A stretch of DNA of 8,998 bases from Acidobacteriota bacterium (GTDB lineage: Bacteria > Acidobacteriota > Polarisedimenticolia > JAPUIV01), in assembly GCA_027296665.1 (NCBI GenBank), contig JAPUIV010000003.1, positions 1 through 8,998 on the forward strand, in the 5' to 3' direction. Made by a program: the position numbers and the translations under genes. Shown piece after piece: positions 6,672-8,998 of this stretch (position 1 is its first letter; each line of letters starts with the position of its first letter). The notes beneath the pieces are model-generated. The model was given only the letters and a program-made list of their open reading frames with translations, did not search any database and was not told where the DNA came from.

Positions 6672-6694
6672 CCACCCGATCTGGTGGTCTCTTT
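6672..6694 (+). terminator. Weak hairpin after the exporter genes, possible terminator
   Basis: CCACC (6672-6676) and GGTGG (6683-6687) pair across a 6-base loop and are followed by TCTCTTT (6688-6694). The stem is only 5 base pairs and the tail is not a pure T run. It sits in the 63-base gap between the permease and the small secreted protein, where a transcript end is plausible. A TTGACT at 6665-6670 resembles a -35 box but has no fitting -10 box. Confidence 0.25.
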
Positions 6695-6701
6695 AGTCCA
6701 A

Positions 6702-7304
6702 ATGGCACTCATTTCCAGACGAACCCTTGTGGTCATCGCCCTCCTCTGCCCCCTCGCCGGGGCGGGGCTCCGGGCCTCCTCTCTGGTGCAGTTCAACCTG
6801 GCCGATCTGGTGGAGCGTTCGGACCGCATCTACCGGGCCACCGTGGTCGAGATCGAACAGGGCACGGTCCAGGCGGGCGGCGGTGAGATCCCGATCATCA
6901 TTTACCGGGTCCGGGTGGAGGAAGGGTTCAAGGGGAATCTCGTCTCTCCCGGCGGGAATGGGCTTGTCGAGATCCGGATGGTGAATGGCGGCATCACGCG
7001 CGATTCCGGGGGAGCGAGGTTCCTTTCCCCTCTTCCCAGGATGCCTACCATTGTCCTGGGAGAGAGTTATCTCCTGTTCACCACCCTGCCGAGCGCCATC
7101 GGTCTTTCGACCACCGTCGGCCTCGGTCAGGGATGTTTCCATCTCACCGGCTCCCCGGGTCAGGAACAGGTTCTGAACGAGTTCAATAACCTGGGCCTGT
7201 TCTCCGGCATGGAGAATCCCGGGCTTCCCCCGTCGGGATCGTTCTCCTACCCGGCCTTTTCCGAAATCATCCGGACCGAACTGACTTCTGGAGAGGGGAA
7301 CTGA
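6702..7304 (+). CDS. Small secreted protein of unnamed family, partner of the downstream matrixin-like protease
   Basis: The product is 200 residues from ATG 6702. A GTG at 6684 would add six residues before the signal peptide and is less likely. Residues 1-26 form a Sec signal: Arg-Arg, a hydrophobic run, then a probable cut near LRAS. The mature protein starts with LADLVERSDRIYRATVVEIE (33-52), then IYRVRVEEGFKG (67-78), GESYLLF (120-126) and VGLGQGCF (139-146). From memory, this order (a leading 'potential carrier' helix, a strand ending in Lys-Gly, a GE..vLF strand and a vGL.QG.f block) defines a widespread family of uncharacterised secreted proteins often encoded beside matrixin-like proteases. 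Here the protease gene starts 3 bases after the stop, which supports a joint role. No catalytic residues are recognisable. An inhibitor, chaperone or cofactor of the protease is possible but is inference. Confidence 0.82.
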   Translation: MALISRRTLVVIALLCPLAGAGLRASSLVQFNLADLVERSDRIYRATVVEIEQGTVQAGGGEIPIIIYRVRVEEGFKGNLVSPGGNGLVEIRMVNGGITRDSGGARFLSPLPRMPTIVLGESYLLFTTLPSAIGLSTTVGLGQGCFHLTGSPGQEQVLNEFNNLGLFSGMENPGLPPSGSFSYPAFSEIIRTELTSGEGN

Positions 7305-7307
7305 ACG

Positions 7308-8998
7308 ATGGGGCGCTCACGTTTGTCCCCGGTTCACCCGTATCTCCTCGCCGCGCTGATGGCGATTATCGCGGGTAATTCACCGGCTCCGGCCGGAGGG
7401 CCGCTGCTCCTGAGTCAGTCGGGCAAGCCTTTTCTCTGGCCGTCCGGCGGGACCGCCATCCCTTTCAACCCCGATCAGGGAAAGCTGGGACCCCTGGTCA
7501 ACGCCGCCGCCGTCCTTCAAACGGTCACGGCATTCTCCCAGTGGGAGTCCATTCCCACCGCCACGGCGACTTATGTCAATGCCGGTAAACTGCCGGTGGA
7601 CGTCAACATCACCAACTTTGCCCCCTTTCTCTTCCCTTCGGCTCCGGACGGATTGAGCGCCATCGTTTACGACGCCGACGGTTCCATCTTCGGCCTGCTG
7701 TTCGGGGGCGGGTCGGGAGTACTCGGCTTCGCCGGCCCGGAATGGGTCAATCCAGCCACCGGAACGATTCTCGAGGGAGTTTCCTTCTTGAACGGCGGCA
7801 GCATCCTCGGCGGGTTTCCCTCCAGCCGTTTTCTCGACGTGCAGGTCCACGAGTTCGGCCATTACAGCAACCTCGCCCACACGGTGGTGAATGGCCAGGT
7901 CGCCATATTGGGAGACAGCAACGGTCCATCCCCTTTCAATACCTTCCCGCCCGAGAGCCTGTTTGGAAAGATCGAGACGATGTACCCATTCATCATCGGG
8001 GGGGGAGGAATGGCCACTCCCCATGCCGACGACCGGGCGATCTTTTCCACCCTGTATCCCCGGACCGGATTCTTCGCGGAGGCGGGATCGATCTCGGGAA
8101 CGATCCTTTCCGTCTCGGGTGAAGCCAAATTGTCGGGGATCAACGTCATCGCCAGGAACATCGCGGATCCTTTTGTCGACGCGGTATCGGCGATCTCGGG
8201 TGATTTTCAACTGATACCCGGTGGGTCGGGTTCCTTTGCCGGGGCGTACAGGCTGAACGGCCTGACTCCGGGGGCGGAGTACGCCGTCTTCATTGATCGG
8301 ATCCGGGCTGGCGGGTTCAGCACCCCCCCGTTGAACTTCGCGAGCCCGGAGGAGTTCTATAATGGCGCCGGCGAATCGGGCGACCCGTGCACCGATTTCC
8401 CCGGGGAATTCGTCCCCGTGGTCGCCGCCGCGGGTGTCGAGGAAACCGGAATCGACATCATTCTGAATCCCTTCCCGCTCGATTTCGATTTCGACGGCGT
8501 GGTCAACCAATGCGATAACTGCCTCGACACTCCCAATCCGTTGCAGCTCGACGATGATACCGATGGCCGGGGGAACCTCTGTGACAATTGCGCGTTCCTC
8601 CCCAATCCCCTCCAGGAAGATTTCGATACCGACGGCACGGGAGATCTCTGCGACTCGTGCACCGACGGTGACGGAGATGGATTCGGGGACCCGGGGTTTC
8701 CGATCAATCAATGCGAGGTGGACAACTGCCCGGAGATCGGCAATCCCCTGCAACTGGAAGAGGACGGGGACGGCTTCGGAAACCTCTGTGACAACTGTCC
8801 GGCGGCCGCCAACTTTCCCCAGGTCGATGGCGACGGCAACGGGGTGGGAGATGCCTGCCAGCCGATCGTTGCGATTGTCGGTATCCAGCAGGAAGATGGA
8901 GTAACAGTGCGCGTGGAGACCCTCATTCTCCATCCCCAGGGGAACCAACTGATGGGAACGGCGGCGGTCCTGATCCCCCCCGATCCGGTCCCTCTCCA
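7308..8998 (+). CDS. Secreted matrixin-like zinc metalloprotease with thrombospondin type-3 repeats (3' end cut by window)
   Basis: The open frame starts at ATG 7308 behind a purine-rich AGAGGGGAA site and runs without a stop to the window end, giving at least 563 residues. Residues 1-29 are a signal peptide (cut near SPAPA). Residues about 30-258 form a matrixin-type catalytic domain: H181-E182-x-x-H185-x5-H191 (HEFGHYSNLAH) binds zinc with Glu182 as the general base, and Met225 in ETMYPFI is the Met-turn, followed by DDRAIFSTLYP. Position 8 of the motif is Asn188 rather than the usual Gly. No cysteine occurs in the catalytic domain and there is no PRCG-type cysteine-switch propeptide. Residues about 260-345 look like a carboxypeptidase-regulatory/CNA-B-like beta domain (GSISGTIL start). 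Residues 392-517 are Asp- and Cys-rich thrombospondin type-3 repeats that bind calcium. A beta-rich tail follows. It is probably exported and calcium-stabilised; the target is unknown. Confidence 0.88.
   Translation, partial: MGRSRLSPVHPYLLAALMAIIAGNSPAPAGGPLLLSQSGKPFLWPSGGTAIPFNPDQGKLGPLVNAAAVLQTVTAFSQWESIPTATATYVNAGKLPVDVNITNFAPFLFPSAPDGLSAIVYDADGSIFGLLFGGGSGVLGFAGPEWVNPATGTILEGVSFLNGGSILGGFPSSRFLDVQVHEFGHYSNLAHTVVNGQVAILGDSNGPSPFNTFPPESLFGKIETMYPFIIGGGGMATPHADDRAIFSTLYPRTGFFAEAGSISGTILSVSGEAKLSGINVIARNIADPFVDAVSAISGDFQLIPGGSGSFAGAYRLNGLTPGAEYAVFIDRIRAGGFSTPPLNFASPEEFYNGAGESGDPCTDFPGEFVPVVAAAGVEETGIDIILNPFPLDFDFDGVVNQCDNCLDTPNPLQLDDDTDGRGNLCDNCAFLPNPLQEDFDTDGTGDLCDSCTDGDGDGFGDPGFPINQCEVDNCPEIGNPLQLEEDGDGFGNLCDNCPAAANFPQVDGDGNGVGDACQPIVAIVGIQQEDGVTVRVETLILHPQGNQLMGTAAVLIPPDPVPL
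8481..8858 (+). repeat. Thrombospondin type-3 repeat block within the protease gene
   Basis: Codons 392-517 encode a 23-residue unit: D-x-D-x-D-G-x-x-N/D-x-C-D-N-C followed by a linker ending in NPLQ. Units are 8481-8549, 8550-8618, an expanded copy at 8619-8756, 8757-8825, and a partial last copy at 8826-8858 (DGDGNGVGDAC). The expanded copy carries an inserted second loop (DGDGDGFGDPGF...CEVDNC). At DNA level 14 bases (AACCTCTGTGACAA) are identical at 8574-8587 and 8781-8794, but otherwise the copies have diverged, so this is an old protein repeat and not a recent tandem duplication. Asp side chains bind calcium and Cys pairs form disulfides in this family. Confidence 0.85.

Noticed and set aside
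6665..6697. Possible promoter: TTGACT with TTTAGT
   Set aside because: The spacing is 21 bases instead of about 17, and the supposed -10 box is 4 bases from the start codon.
7380..8948. Long open frame (522 codons) antisense to the protease gene
   Set aside because: The plus strand encodes a signal peptide, a zinc motif and Cys/Asp repeats in one frame that runs through to the window edge. The antisense product only mirrors the repeats and shows no domain.

Overview
This is a GC-rich window (roughly 60-65% by eye) that is densely coded. Genes are short-spaced, some overlap, and non-ATG starts (TTG, GTG) occur. The mix of genes fits a Gram-negative or diderm bacterium: a predicted lipoprotein/periplasmic gamma-glutamyltransferase, Sec signal peptides, and a large secreted matrixin-like protease with thrombospondin type-3 calcium repeats. 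Such proteins are frequent in Myxococcota/deltaproteobacteria, Acidobacteria, Planctomycetes and uncultured candidate phyla. I cannot name the organism. I see no RNA genes, CRISPR array, insertion sequence, phage gene or integration site.

Layout. (1) 1-678, plus strand: the C-terminal end of the thiamin-pathway kinase ThiD, then a small secreted SnoaL/DUF4440-like protein. (2) 697-2720, minus strand: a kynurenine/methionine-type PLP aminotransferase, followed by a class I SAM methyltransferase whose TTG start overlaps the aminotransferase stop, so the two are probably translationally coupled. This pair converges on the SnoaL-like gene with an 18-base gap. (3) 2721-2885: a 165-base divergent intergenic region carrying two near-identical short palindromes. 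(4) 2886-6638, plus strand: gamma-glutamyltransferase, then a NatA-like ABC ATPase and a NatB-like ABC-2 permease. The last two overlap by 4 bases and form one exporter; the transferase lies only 19 bases upstream and may be co-transcribed. (5) 6702-8998, plus strand: a small secreted protein of an unnamed family, then a secreted matrixin-type zinc metalloprotease with a carboxypeptidase-regulatory-like domain and thrombospondin type-3 repeats. The protease gene has no stop before the window ends.

The metabolic genes are ordinary. The parts that most deserve a second look are the two-gene secreted cassette at the right end, with its Asn-variant metzincin motif and long homopolymer tracts, the paired palindromes between the divergent genes, and the coupled aminotransferase-methyltransferase pair. 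I found no strong evidence for a wholly new system.
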